NCBI GenBank assembly: GCA_006176705.1
Contig: QRFJ01000503.1
Coordinates: 511,089-575,088, forward strand
Direction: 5' to 3'
From: Cocos nucifera
Taxonomy: Eukaryota > Streptophyta > Magnoliopsida > Arecales > Arecaceae
Length of the DNA stretch: 64,000 nucleotides
Positions 32,374 through 44,885 of this stretch are shown here, in pieces. Numbering within the stretch: position 1 is the stretch's first letter; each line of letters begins with the position of its first letter. The position numbers and the translations under genes are program-made. The notes beneath the pieces were generated by a model, which worked only from the letters and a program-made list of their open reading frames with translations, was not told the DNA's origin and made no database searches.

Positions 32374-32577
32374 CCGCGGCGGGAGATGGGTAATGACGAA
32401 CACGCACCCGATAGCAGCCGGTATCTTCATTGCGTCACCATCCTCGTATCCTTCTAAATTAGCCGAGGATTCGAGGATATCCTACCGTGTGCGGCATATC
32501 GGGAACATCCGGATCAAGAATGTGATGCAGCGAGTATTGATGATGCCTATAACCCCATCCTCCGTGATTCTTGGCTC

Positions 32578-32584
32578 TATAAAT
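32578..32584 (+). promoter_or_regulatory. TATA box of patatin-like gene
   Basis: TATAAAT, in context GGCTCTATAAATGCC, 83 bp upstream of the ATG. Transcription would be expected to start near 32610, leaving a short leader of about 55-60 bases. Confidence 0.7.
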
Positions 32585-32666
32585 GCCTCGTCGCTCTTCA
32601 GGCAAAGACATAGAGATCGGAACTTGACAATTAAAGAATCCCTCATTGTTGCTAGACTTTTCTCTC

Positions 32667-35600
32667 ATGGATAAGTCGAAACCAAGCAATAACCACATCA
32701 AACCTTCGTCTTCTGGAAATTTCGTCACTGTTCTAAGCATTGATGGAGGAGGAATCAGAGGCATCATCCCGGCCGTTATTCTTAGTTTCTTGGAATCAGA
32801 GCTTCAGGTATGAAAACTCTCCAAGGTAACTTAATTCCCCTCGTTCTATCGTATACAATTATATACAGCTGCAAGTGGTTCGAGTTGATCTATTTCCATC
32901 GTGATAAAAAAATTAAGCAAGCAAGCAAGCATGACTAATCAAATGAAACTGACAAGCAAAACATGCGGTATGGCTGCCATCCATTCTTTCGTAATACTTG
33001 GCTTCTTTCCAACGAAGGAGAGCGAGATAGGAATCGAGGTGTTTTTGTTAAAAAGAGGGATTTACAAATTTGGAGTTTTTATATACTGTCGGTCATTTGA
33101 TATGCTGGATTATATACCTGCACCGTGCTAACAAGAAAAAGTGTATCGGCGCAGAAACTTGATGGCGAGGATGCTAGGCTTGCTGATTATTTCGATGTGA
33201 TTGCTGGAACAAGTACCGGTGGTCTCGTGACCGCAATGCTAACTGCTCCAAACGAAGCCAATCGTCCTCTTTTTGCAGCGAGCGATGTCAAATCTTTCTA
33301 CCTACAGCATTGCCCAAAAATCTTTCCCCAACACAGGTCACCATCAATTATATTATGATATCGCTCCCAGCTAGTGACCTCCCTTCAAGTATTTGATACG
33401 GTAACTAACAAATATTTTAAGGTGATTTTTTCCCCAGAGGAGCATTTGCTTCATTTAGGAGGATGGTTAGCACGCTGTTTGGACCCCGGTATGCTGGGAA
33501 CTACCTACATTCCCTCGTTAGAGAGAAACTAGGAAATACAAGATTGCACCAGACTTTGACGAACGTTGTCATACCAACTTTTGATATAAAGCTGCTCCAG
33601 CCCATCATTTTTTCTAGCTTCAAGGTATGGCACGATCCTTCTTTAATTATTCTCGCATATCCTATTCACTCCTTGTGTCCGGTATTTATTCTTGTCCTTT
33701 TATTTTATTTTATTTAGGAAATAACGAAGGAGATGGATCTCTCCCGTTTATTTCTTACTGATTGTGGTCCGGTATTTGTTCTTGTGTTTTGGAGACTTAT
33801 GCTTGGCAATTCCCATCACAAAGATTCTAGGGACTAAATTAGTGCAAGCTTCCAAGTTGGGTTGAAATCGCTGGTATAACGTGGTATATATTATCAAACT
33901 TTCGGTCATGGAGGATAGTTTTATTTGAACTTACATAAGCTGATTATTAGCAAAAAGTAGTGGATCGAATAAATTTAACGCCGCACAATTACTCACCTCG
34001 TCAATACAAACTAGACGCTTCATGAACAGCCCAGTCTAGATACAGAATGTTGTAGTAAATGCTTTCAGGCTGTAGAAAACATGCAAAATGATGATTTATA
34101 AGCATGCGACTAGATTAATGTATACAAATATGCATAAAAACTTTCGCAACCAACTCAATGCATAGCAACATATGATAAATATTCATATGAAAGACTTGTC
34201 ATCAAATCTATCTCAACGGTATAAACTAAAACCTAGTCACTTTTGATCAACTTCAATCAAATGGCGGTTTAGAATCTTCAAGCCATACCGGATCTAGTTG
34301 AACCCATCCCGAATTTATAGATGCTTTTGGCATGGAAAAGGATAGTCGGTCTAAGAAACAATATTACTCATATGAAGAATATGGTTTCTTAATTTTACGG
34401 GATGATGCGTGCGAAAATTCGATTCGATCACTTTTATAATTTTTTTTTTTTTGTTTTTCTTTTCTTTTCTTTTTGCCTCCCTAATGTCACACGTTTTGAG
34501 TGATATAAATTCTCCCAAGATTATCTCACTTGTGTCCAAGCTATAATTTATCTTTTTCCACTAATTTATGACGATAACTTAATATTTTCTTTAATATATT
34601 TGTGGAATTTCATAAATCTTGGGTGGATAAACTTTCATCTACCATACCAATTGTAGCAAGAGATCTAGGAAACAACATTGTGTCTCTAGGAACTAGATAA
34701 ACAACATATCTTGCTATTTCTATCGAGTTCAAAAGCAATTTAACATTTACACATTAGAGTTGTAGGTGAAGGGTGAGAACATTATGGATGCGCAACTCTC
34801 GGACATCTGCATCGGCACAAGCGCGGCACCCACTTACCTGCCGGCCCATCAATTCCAAAACAAAGATTCTTTCGGAAATACAAGAGAGTTCAACCTCGTT
34901 GATGGGGGTGTCGCTGCCAACAATCCTGTACGTTACAATTTAAATTCCATTAAATTAAATAACATGGTAAAAGAAAACTTTTATTCCAATAAATCAATTA
35001 TGAAAACTGGCACCTTCCAACTTTCAGACATCGGTCGCTATTGGAGAGGTGATGAAGGAGGCTTGCAAAGGGAACTTGGATCACTTTCCTGGCAAAGCCA
35101 TTGATTACAGAAAAATTCTAGTCATATCACTAGGAACAGGTTCGGCAAAAGTAGAGGAGAGATATAATGCCAAAGGAGCGAGCAACTGGGGAATCTTGGG
35201 TTGGCTGCTCAGCAGTGGATCCATTCCTCTAGTTGATGTCTTTATGCAGTCCAGTGCTGACATGGTTGATATACACATGTCAGCTATCTTTCAAGATTGC
35301 CAATCCGAGCCAAATTATCTCCGGATCCAGGTAACACACCATCTTTTCAAACTATCAAAAGATCGACCATGTGTTCACAAAGGAATTAGTTGATTGGTGC
35401 ACAAGCCACACAAGTATTTGACCGTTTTTGCATAACAAAATGAACTTTTGTTTGAATAAAATACAGGATGATACACTGAGCGGGACTTCATCATCTGTCG
35501 ATATTGCTACCAAGGAGAACTTAGAGGACCTCGTGAGAATTGGTGAAGAGTTATTGAAAAAACCAGTCTCAAGAATGAATTTGGAGACGGGTGTTTGTGA

Positions 35601-35787
35601 ACCAGTACAAAATGAAGAAGAAACAAATGAAGATGCACTTAAGAGGTGAGAAAGGCAATTGTTCCAGCAATAAAAGTTGCATCAAATTATTTGGGTGAAT
35701 CGAAATAATATATTTTTCAAAACTATTTGCAGATTTGCCAGACTGCTCTTCGATGAAAGAAGGCTTCGTGATACGAGGTCCTCATGA
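32667..35787 (+). CDS. Patatin-like phospholipase/lipid acyl hydrolase, seven exons, 402 aa
   Basis: Exons are 32667-32807, 33155-33336, 33438-33624, 34766-34927, 35028-35330, 35467-35645 and 35733-35787, all with GT..AG introns and compatible phases, totalling 1209 nt ending in TGA. The product hydrolyses acyl groups from membrane phospho- and galactolipids using a Ser-Asp dyad. Visible are the oxyanion loop DGGGIRG (residues 26-32), GTSTG with nucleophile Ser67 (65-69), and DGG with Asp216 (216-218). The SDICIGTSAAPTYLPAH block (182-198) is typical of plant patatins. No signal peptide is evident, so it is probably cytosolic, as in PLP2-type proteins. Length is normal for the family. The 1.1-kb third intron is the largest. 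Patatin-like genes are often induced by wounding or pathogens; nothing here proves that. Confidence 0.95.
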
Positions 35788-35925
35788 TAGAATTGTCCAA
35801 AATTTGGCCAATTATTGATCAAATTAGTTTAGTCATTTTAGAAATTTCGATAAAAATATGTCACCTTCAAGATATTGTACATATTGAATCCATAAACTTG
35901 GCAAGACAATTTGCAATATCTACAT

Positions 35926-35929
<4 letters not shown>

Positions 35930-35966
<37 letters not shown>
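35930..35966. repeat. (CT)n microsatellite
   Basis: About 18 uninterrupted CT units, followed by CGTTCTCTCTCTCG, about 145 bp downstream of the patatin stop codon. Likely length-polymorphic. Confidence 0.95.
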
Positions 35967-35969
<3 letters not shown>

Positions 35970-35999
35970 CTCTCTCTCGTATGCATATATATTTAACAT

Positions 36000-36700
36000 G
36001 CATGTAGGTTAGAATGCAATCACTTATAGTGTATTTGGTGGAAGTCATAAAGGGAAGAATAGCCGTCCATCATTTGGTTCAAAAAATTATAAAAAGAATG
36101 ATTGAAGAGGTGGGATATGCCCAATAATTTGTATCCTCCAAAATTGAAAGGATGCAAAGACCGACAGATGGAGCATTTAGAAATACATTTCTATGTTGAT
36201 ATAATTATCCTTGTTAGCTTTTTGATAAAATCCTAATACTTCTTTACTTATTTCTTTATCATGTATATTATAGATATATTATTTTACTTATACTATTTAA
36301 CCTATAATATTAAATTTTATTATTAATTATTTTAATTTTGGCATATAATTTTCATAATTATAAGTTAATAATTAGAATTATTTTCTATTTTTATTTATAT
36401 TCATTTTCCAGTTAACTATCATATAAAATTAATTAACTATTTAAATTAAATTATAAATCAATCATTTATTTATATAATTGATATATAAATAAATAAATTT
36501 ATTCATATATAATTAATTCATAAAATTATCTATTAGATTAATTTAAATTAAAATTAAAGATATATCCATCCTCTCTCTCTCTCTCGTCAATCTTTTTTTG
36601 TTCTATCCATCCTTCTTTCAATCAATTTTTTGTGCCAAATAGAGAATTATTTTATTTCATATCAAATTAGACATGCTGAACTAAAAGCTCATGCTGGTGC
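36000..36700. other. AT-rich block, possible MITE
   Basis: Very AT-rich (TTAATTATAA-type) sequence. GTGTATTTGGTGGAAG near 36030 and TTTTTGTGCCAAATAGAG near 36626 are weakly inverted copies (..TATTTGG / CCAAATA..). This pattern is common in plant MITEs, but the match is short and I saw no target-site duplication. A second CT run is at about 36571-36584. Confidence 0.3.
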
Positions 36701-38419
36701 AATTCTAAGCTGGAGCTTGTGAGATTGTTCCCAATCCCAATCAGCCCAAACAAAATTATATTTCGACTAAAATGATCCTGTTCTTTTTTGAGAAAAGAAC
36801 ATAATTTTATGATAGAGTTTTATATAAAACGACCCACAAATTGTCTACTTAAATTTCGAATCATCCACCAGCATACCCTGAGGGAACCATTACCCCAAGC
36901 ATTAAAAGGGACCATCAATATTCAACAACCAAAAATACTGATGGATTTATAACTATTCATTAGAACAAACGAATTCTTTATTTGCTAAACGAGTTATCTA
37001 GCAAAGCAATATAAATAGATTTTAATAAGGGATCTATTTGATATCGCCTTGTTTCGCTTTCCTCTATTTTGGAGTGCTGGATGAAGTTATATAGGGCAGA
37101 AGATGATTGATGATCGGAGGATGGGAAGCAGAAAGAGAGGAAAGCATTATAGGGGCCCCTTATGCGTGATATGAGCCACGAACTTGAAAGCATCAATCTT
37201 TGTTCCCTCTACTAGCTATATATTGTATATTCTTTCAACTCCCCTGGTTCTACCTTTTTTTTCTTTTTCGTCTGCCCCCTTTAGGAATCCTCCTTGGACT
37301 CGAATTCTTAGTTCCACCTGATCCAAAGGACCACCACAGGCACCCCGGTGAATTCCCTCCACCATCATGTTCCACTCGAAATGTCCCATGAATATCCCCC
37401 ATCGCCTGATGGAGCGGATTCTCCACTTAGCGTGGAGCCAACGCGCGCATGGTTCACCCACCAGCTGGCGACCCTCTTCTCAAACCGCTCCAGCGTCCTT
37501 GTGAACTTCTTCATACCAACTCAGAACAAGCATACCACATAGCTCTAAATAAGAAAGGAAATTATCTTCTATTTCTTATCCATTACATTTTTATAACCCA
37601 AAAGTGCCAAAAAAGAGAGCAACTTCGCTACCAACTTACCATAACTACAACAAAACCAAGTCAAACAAATCAACCAGCATTCATCTAAACCATCATTAAC
37701 CTCTAATCTTTCCTCTTGGTTCGTGTTCCCCAGGTACAACGTTGAGGTTGCAACTAATTGTTGCAACGTTGCAAGAAAAAAAGGTATACCAAAATGAGAT
37801 AAATGAAGCGAAGGGAAAACAAATAGATGTTCATAACATAATTTTGCTCCAAGGAGAAGAGAAGGCCGCTACGATAATATAGCAATCCACGGTTCACTAC
37901 TTTTTTCAGACCTGGGTGTGACAATGATTGTTTGTCCCCGTCCCTTTTTGCACTCAATGGAGTGCCCTTCCTCCCGGTGGAACGCGAACTCGTATTTATT
38001 TGGGTGTTGGGCAATGGCATTATTCAATCATGCACCCATGCTTGGATCCACAGATTTGGCACTCCTATCTTTCCGGAGCAATGGATGTCATCGGCACAAA
38101 TGGGCCATCATCCAGGCCTTCACAGACGTGGTTGGGCTTTATGGGATGTGGCAAGCGAGGCCAGGCTGCTCGAGTGTGCTGCAGCCGAGCAAGGACAAAT
38201 GTACTTTTCAACCTCTCTGAAGAATCCTTCAAGCGTCCGGCCATGTATGTACTAGTTGCTTCTTATGTGTTGGGATCAAAATCTCACAGTAATTAAAAAA
38301 TAATTTCAAATGTTTTATTGATCATTACTTCATATTAAAAGAGTATGATTAAGAGCTATTTATAAGATAAATTTTTCTAAAGCACCAAGATTTTTTGTTT
38401 AATTCATGTAGGGTGCTAT
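36701..38419. other. Intergenic DNA with two GC-richer islands
   Basis: The islands at 37220-37530 and 37905-38280 are richer in GC than their surroundings. In the second, all three plus frames are open for 300 bases or more, but none gives a protein I recognise. They may be decayed exons or captured gene fragments. No splice sites or domains support a gene call. The rest is AT-rich and featureless. Confidence 0.35.
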
Positions 38420-39093
38420 TGTGGAATGGGGCTGGTGTGGCCTCGACCTATTTAGAATCAGCTGCCGACCTACCCAATAGATCGTCTGAATGGAACGACG
38501 TAACACTTCGCCCATGGTTAGCTGTATGTCAGTTTAAGCCGATCTATAATTTCGACCGACCTACTGAAGATCGCCTTCTGACAAAATAATGTAGGCCTTT
38601 GTACCTCGTCCCCGTCGGGTTCAGATCGGCTGTCAAGCTACATGAATAAGCTCATAGTTCGTCAATAACCGACCTATAACCGTTCCTGCTGAAACTGCAT
38701 CCTCTCCGAATCAAAAAATTTGGATAAAAAAAGAATCTTTCGCAATCCCGTCTCCCAAGAAGGAAAGAAATCTTTCGAATCAATCCAGAGCAACTAACTC
38801 GGAAAGTCGTTAGAGTCCGAAACGAATACAACTCCAACTCCTCCCCTATAAATAAAGGGGCTCTGGGACCCTCCAGATATGCCATTCAATTCGACGCTTT
38901 CTCTCCTCATTGTTCTCCAATCTCCTAACTTGAGTATCGGAGGGTCTTTATCGGAGAACACTCCGGTGGGAACTTTATTGTAGGTGAACGAGCGAAGCTC
39001 CAGTGAAAGTTCATCTTGGGCCTCATATTCCTCGATGGCCGAGCTTCTCTATCCTCATCAGCCGACCTCAAGCCAGGAGATTCAGGAACAACA
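38420..39093 (+). repeat. 5' LTR of family B element
   Basis: 674 bp beginning TGTGGAATGGGGCTGG and ending AGGAACAACA. It matches 53383-54048, including the shared 'CTATAAATAAAGGGGCTC' TATA-bearing block near 38845 (CTGTAAATAAAGG in the right copy). Confidence 0.85.
38845..38858 (+). promoter_or_regulatory. TATA box in family B 5' LTR
   Basis: CCTATAAATAAAGG, about 240 bp before the LTR end, is the likely promoter for gag-pol. The 3' LTR carries CTGTAAATAAAGG at the equivalent place, so only the 5' copy keeps a proper TATA. Confidence 0.55.
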
Positions 39094-39094
39094 G

Positions 39095-39113
39095 TTGGCG
39101 CTAGAAGGAGGGC
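39095..39113 (+). promoter_or_regulatory. Primer-binding site of family B
   Basis: TTGGCGCTAGAAGGAGGGC begins directly after the LTR. It is nearly the same as the family A site, and is a primer type common in plant Tat elements. I did not assign the tRNA. Confidence 0.7.
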
Positions 39114-39580
39114 CCTCGGTTATTTTTGAGATTTAATTTTGAGGGAAGAAAGTACGACACTGAATATTATGAGAATCCGAAGGGAAACATCAAACGCATC
39201 CTAGCATTCTAGTGGTTGGAGGACCTACAATACTCAACAGATTAACACATCTCCACCATCAATCCAGAAAAATCTACCAACAGCATCGGTGGTCTCACAG
39301 GAATAGTATGACACCTTGATTCATCAGGTGCAGGCACTATCAGCCATCGTAAGAGGAATACAGCAGGCTGACGAGTGCCATCCGATCGAAGAAAATTCAG
39401 ATCTAGTCTGGATAAGGTCGGAGGAACGATGTCCTTGAAGCCCTAGAGCGTAGGCCAATTATCACAGCCGACCTACTGGTCCTTCCTATCGAAGATCTGA
39501 ACGCTTGCTAACACTATTTTTCAAGAGGCTCTACTCCGAGCCATAAGACTCCTCAGCACCGAGCTACTCGTGAGGATGAC

Positions 39581-40620
39581 ATGAAGAAAAAGCTTAAAGA
39601 GATGCAACGGCAGCTGGATGCGTTGTGGGAGCCGAGACAACAAGGGAAGGATTTGGGGTTTAATGTCGATCCCTTATTCACTCAAAAGATTATGGACGAA
39701 TCCTTGCGACGTCAGTTTAAGATCCCTCAAATGGAGCTTTACGATGGAACGACCGATCCCATAGATCATCTAGACAATTTTCAAACTCTTATGCATCTAC
39801 AAGGGGCTACCGTTGCGATACTATGTCGAGCTTTTTCTTCAACTTTGAGAAAGACGGCTCGATATTGGTATTCGAACCTGAAATCCGGCTCCATAGATTT
39901 CTTCTATCAATTGAGCCGCCTGTTCGTTGCCCACTTCATAAGTAGTCGTCGGCAATATCGTAACTCTGACTTTCTCATGAGCATCAGGCAATGGGAGAAT
40001 GAGTTTCTTCGAAAGTATATCAATCACTTCAATGCAGCCACCTTGAAGGTCCAAAATTTAGACCCGTCTGTGGCTATGACAACGTTCAAGGCCGACCTCC
40101 TCCAAAATGACTTTTTGTTCTCCCTCAACTTGGACTATCTGAAGGATTTCGCTGAGATGCTAGAACGAGCGGAGGAGTATGCCCTGGTCGAAGAGGCTTG
40201 GGACCAGCAGGGGAGTAGCCGAGATGGTAGGTCCGGTCCGTCCCAAAAATAGGAGAAGAAAAAAGATCATAGATGGATGCAGCACCGTCGAGAGGATTCA
40301 TAATTTCATCAATCACGTACCCCATCTCGGAGTAGCTGACCAACATCTCCAAAGCTGCAAGGCCGATCTAGAACTCCACCTCGGAGGTTCAATTACCACA
40401 CCCCTCTCAACACACCCCGGGCTCAAATTCTGATGGAGATCGAGCGACGAGAAGATATATCTCAATCTAAGAAAATGATAACCCCTACTTGAGTAAGAAA
40501 TCTAAGGAAGTATTACCGATATCATCATGACCATGGGCATGATACCGAGGAGTGCTGGTAGCTCAAAGAGGAAATATAGACACTAATCAGGCAGGATGAC
40601 TTCGGCACTATATGAATGAA
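39581..40620 (+). pseudogene. Family B Gag
   Basis: Open for 223 codons from 39581 to 40252. It contains the Retrotrans_gag domain, with IPQMELYDGTTDPIDHLDNF near residue 50, ATLRKTARYWYSNLKSGSID, and LFVAHFISSRRQ. After the stop at 40250, pieces of the nucleocapsid finger (YHHDHGHDTEECW) appear near 40515-40560. Gag forms the cytoplasmic particle. The N-terminus before 39581 (39120-39580) is unreadable, so this copy is truncated and frameshifted. Confidence 0.85.
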
Positions 40621-40689
40621 TGATGAATTTCGATGAATTCGGATCGTGACCAACCTCGATAGGATGAATCGCATGAAAAGCAGCCAGCT

Positions 40690-41230
40690 GTGGGAGAAAT
40701 CAAAGTAATTGCTGGAGAAAACCTCGGTGGAAACACTTCGGATCGGGATCGACCAGGAGAAGGACCGAGGAAAAGAAAAACATATGGTAAAATTACTTTC
40801 ACCAATGAAGATCTGAAACAAATAAGTCAGCCCCATGACGATCCTGTAGTCGTTTCTTTGAATATTGCTAATTATGATGTACATCAGATTCTTGTTGATA
40901 ATGAAAGTTCGATAAATATTGTATTTTATGATGCCTTTGTTCAGATGAACTTAAGCTCTGAACTACTGATGAAGAGGAATGTACCTCTAGTCAAATTTTC
41001 TGACGCTACGATTCCAGTGGAAGGGACTATCTTACTAATGATAAAAGCTGGATGAGCTCCGAAGTAGGCGGTTGTCAACATAACTTATTTCGTTGTGAAT
41101 AGTCCCTTCGCCTACAATGTCATCTTAGGTCGGCCAGGCCTAAATACCCTCCAGGCCATAGTATCGACCTATCACCTGAAGGTCAAATTCATAACTCCAC
41201 ATGAAATCGACAGCTCAAGGGAAACCAGTC
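40690..41230 (+). pseudogene. Family B aspartic protease region
   Basis: An open frame to 41055, then TGA. The retropepsin-like site is ILVDNESSINIVFYDAF, where relatives have V-D-N-G-S-S, so the active-site glycine is replaced by glutamate. NVPLVKFSDATIPVEGTI follows, as in Tat proteases. It would cleave the Gag-Pol polyprotein; the substitution and stop make activity unlikely. Confidence 0.75.
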
Positions 41231-41387
41231 GATCACAAGGGAATGTTACATGGCTACTTTGCATGGAGTGATGGCTGAAGAGTAACCCATAAATGAGTTA
41301 GACGTTTAGGATGAACAAACTGAATAAAGAGGCTCTCCGACAAAAGAACTGATCTCTGTACCGATCAAGTATGATCTGAACAAGATT

Positions 41388-42130
41388 GTGAAGGTTGGCT
41401 TAAGCATATATGAAGAGGATCGACAGCATCTCATCACATTTCTACGAGATAATGCCGACGTGTTTGCTTGGTCAACCTTGAATATGCCCGGCATCGATCT
41501 GCAAGTCATGATACACCGACTCAATGTAGACCTGAATCATCGTCCGATCAGACAGAAAAAATGGAGTTTCGCTCCCGAATGCCAGAGAGCTATACGAGAA
41601 GAAGTTGATAAGCTCTTGAAGGTCGGCTTCATCCGAGAAGTTTATTATCCAGAGTGGTTGGCTAACATCATCCTCATCAAAAAGGTCAGTGAAAAATGGC
41701 GCACATGCATTGATTATGTGGATCTCAATGGAGCATGCCTAAAGGATAGCTATCCTCTACTACGCATAGACCAACTGGTGGATGCGACCTTGAGACATCA
41801 ACTCCTATCATTCATGGATGCTTTTTCGGGATATAACTAGATCCGAATGGCATCTGAGGATGAAGAAAAAACTTCTTTCATAACTGACCAAGGCCTGTTT
41901 TGCTACAGGGTCATGTCGTTTGGCTTGAAGAATGTTGGAGCGACTTATCAAAGACTTATGAACAAGCTTTTCAAAGAGTAGATTGGGAGAAATATGAAAG
42001 TATACGTGGACGACATGCTTGTCAAAAGTAGGGCTGTCGAATACCATATTATCGATCTAGAAGAAGCCTTCTTTATACTACGACATTTTCGGATGAAGCT
42101 CAACCTAGATAAATGCACCTTCGATGTCAC
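41388..42130 (+). pseudogene. Family B reverse transcriptase
   Basis: Recognisable in order are VGLSIYEEDRQHLITFLRDN, the fingers motif WRTCIDYVDLNGACLKDSYP, the palm segment LSFMDAFSGYN followed by an in-frame TAG (41838-41840), MSFGLKNVGATYQRLMNKLF, and the catalytic YVDDMLVKS at about 42000-42028. A second stop lies at 41980. This is the Ty3/gypsy RVT_1 arrangement. The enzyme would copy element RNA; the stops disable it. Confidence 0.85.
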
Positions 42131-43200
42131 TTCAGAAAAAATTTCTTGGGTTCATGGTGTCACAATGTGGGATTGAGGCCAATTCAGAGAAGATTCAAGC
42201 TCTTCAAGAGATGAAGCCTCCGAAGACGATCAAAGAAGTGCAGCGACTCACAGAAAAGATCATAGCCTTAAATAGATTCCTATCAAGATCGACGGAAAAG
42301 AGCCTTCCATTCTTTAAAGCCTTTAAGCAATCGAAGGACTTTCAATGGATGGATGAATGCTAGACAGCCTTCGACGAGCTAAAGAAATACCTTGGCTCTC
42401 CCCCTCTATTAAGCAAGCCAGAGCCCGAGGTATTGTACTTATACTTAGCTATTTCTTCTTCGATAATTAGTTCTGTTCTGGTCCGACAGAAGGCTAAGGT
42501 GCAGAAGCCGATCTATTACGTGAGTCGGATACTTTACGATATTGAGATCAGATATACGAGACTGAAAAAAATCATCTATGCTCTCTTGATATCTGCAAAA
42601 AAGTTATGCCCATATTTTTAAGTGCACACCATCGCAGTCCTTACAGATCAACCCATTAGATCGATATTGTACCGATCAGATACTTCGGGATGGCTAGCTA
42701 AATGGACTATCGAGCTAGGCGAATTTGATATCAAATATTTATCAAGATTGTCTATTAAAGCTCAAGCATTGGCGGACTTCATCCTGGAATGTACAATTTC
42801 AGATGAGAAATCCAGTCACACTAAAACCCCTTCAACCGATGAATGTTGGACCCTACATGTTGATGGATCTTCAAATGCCACGGGCTTCGAAGCCGAGTTG
42901 ATCTTAACCAGTCTGGAAGAAGTAGTAGCGGAATATGCTCTACGCTTCGACTCTCGGCTTCCAATAATGAAGCCGAGTATGAGGCATTGGTAGTGGGACT
43001 TAGAATAGCAAAAGAATTGAGAGTTCGATATCTCAGAGTACATAGTGATTCGCAGTTGGTGATTGATCAGGTTCAGGAAGAATATAAAGCTCAGAAGCCG
43101 AATATGGTTAAGTATCTACAAAAGGTCAGAGACTTGGCTTCTAGCTTTTTAGCGATGGATGTTCAGTAGATACCAAGGATGGAGAATGTACGAGCTGACC
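42131..43200 (+). pseudogene. Family B RNase H region
   Basis: It begins with the connection domain (FMVSQCGIEANSEKIQAL, near 42150). A first RNase H-like part contains PIYYVSRIL and EIRYTRLKKIIYAL (42500-42590). The plant-type second RNase H follows, with WTLHVDGSSNATGF (near 42850), NNEAEYEAL (frame-shifted at about 42965) and VHSDSQLVIDQVQEEYKAQ (about 43040). A duplicated RNase H is characteristic of the Tat lineage. Several stops interrupt it. Confidence 0.8.
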
Positions 43201-44520
43201 TCCTTTCTAAGCTAGCAACCCATGGGGCGGCCGACCTAAAAAGAAACTCATATATGGAAGTCCTAGAGAAGTCGAGTATTGAGGAGGTTTCGGTAATGCA
43301 AGTTAATCCAGAATCGAGTTGGATAGATCTTATTCTCCATTATTTGTAAGATGAAATTTTACCTATGGATCGAGATGAGGCGAAAAGGTTGAGACACCTC
43401 GCTCCATAATACGTCATTTACGAAAAAAAGTTATATAAGAGGTCTTTCACCTTACCTCTACTCAGATGCCTCCAACCTTCGGAAGCCAACCATGTCCTAC
43501 GGAAAGTTCACGAAAAAATCTATGGTAATCACCTGGGGGCAAGGCTCTATCCCATAAAATATTACAGCAGAGATATTTTTGGCTAACCATGCAGAGAGAT
43601 GCGATCGATCTGGTGAGCAAGTGTAACCAATGCCAAAGGACCTCAAACATTCAGCACCGACCATCAATCCCATTGGCCCCGATCATGATCTCTTTGCCCT
43701 TTGCTCAATGGGGAATGGATATCCTCGGACCATTTTCTGTTGCCATGGCATAGAAGAAGTTTCTGATTGTCGCGATCGACTATTTTACTAAGTGGGTGGA
43801 AGCAGTGGCAGTAGCTATGATTATCGAAGTCAGAGTTTGAAATTTTATCTGAAAGTCTATCATATGTCGATATGGCTTATCCTGTGCCATCATAATCGAT
43901 AATAGACGATAATTCAATAATCCGAGATTTACAAGATTCTGTAATGACTATGAAATTTCTCACAGATTGACGTCAGTAGATCATCCATAGACTAATGGTG
44001 AGGCCGAGGTGACAAATAGAACATTATTGCAGGAATTGAAAGCTCGCATAAGCCAGGCAAAAGGATCATGGGTCGAAGAATTGTACAACATCCTTTAGGT
44101 GTATCGCACGATGCAACGTGTCTCAACTGGAGAGACACCTTTCATGTTGGCCTTCGATACAAAAGCTGTGATACCCATAGAGATGGGGTTACCCATGCTC
44201 TAAGTAGAAGAGTTCGATGAAGATAGCAATTCTTTCGGAATGAGAGCAAATCTGAATCTGCTGGAAGAAATTTGAGAACGAGCTCGAGTTCGAATGGCCA
44301 ACTATCAATAGAAAATTATCCAATACTATAATTCTCGAGTAAAGAGCAAATCTTTTTTGGCAGGATGATTAGTTTTTCGTCGAGTTGAGATTTCTCGCCC
44401 ATCCGAATGGTTAAAATTATCACCGAACTGAAAAGATCCTTATCGCGTGGCTGAAGTAGTCCAACCTGAAACTTATCATTTCTATCGACTGAATGAAACT
44501 CTGATCCCAAGGACCTAGAA
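43200..44520 (+). pseudogene. Family B integrase, heavily mutated
   Basis: The zinc-binding HHCC region is visible around 43500-43640 (KCNQCQRTSNIQ). The core follows with PFAQWGMDILGPFSVAMA (about 43700) and DYFTKWVEAVAV (about 43780). The second aspartate region near 43895 is mutated. VSTGETPFMLAFDTKAVIPIE lies near 44130, and the C-terminal segment near 44400. In-frame TAG codons at several points prevent synthesis. Integrase joins element ends to chromosomal DNA. Confidence 0.8.
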
Positions 44521-44624
44521 TGCCGATAATCTTTGGAGATATTATCCTTAGAATGTAATTTCTATCTTGAATTTTTATTCGATAATGAATAATAACTTCT
44601 CGTAGATTTTATTTTTGTCAATGC

Positions 44625-44885
44625 ATGCTCCTCGACCACAGTCGAGGATCGAAACGCGTCTTCATCGAATCTTGCCAACGCACGCTCCTCGACCATGGTG
44701 AAGGAGCAGAATGCGTCTCTATCAAATCTTGCCAATGCACGCTCCTCGACCATGATCGAGGAGCATAATGCGTCTCCATCAAATCTTGCTAACTTGCGCT
44801 CCTCGACCACGATCGAAGATCGGAATGTGACCCATGAAATTCATGAAAACATGCTTCTCGACCGTGGTCGAGGATCGTAATGCGT
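44625..44885. repeat. About 60-bp tandem repeats, each with a CTCGACC..GGTCGAG hairpin
   Basis: Five units between pol and the antisense gene. Each contains an inverted repeat such as CTCGACCATGATCGAGGAGC or CTCGACCGTGGTCGAGGATC, followed by a GCGTCTCCATCAAATCTTGC tract. Open frames on both strands across it are repeat artefacts. Confidence 0.8.

Noticed and set aside
37918..38296. A gene in the region open in all three plus frames
   Set aside because: Openness in three frames reflects GC-rich composition. No frame gives a recognisable domain, good splice sites or a clear start context.
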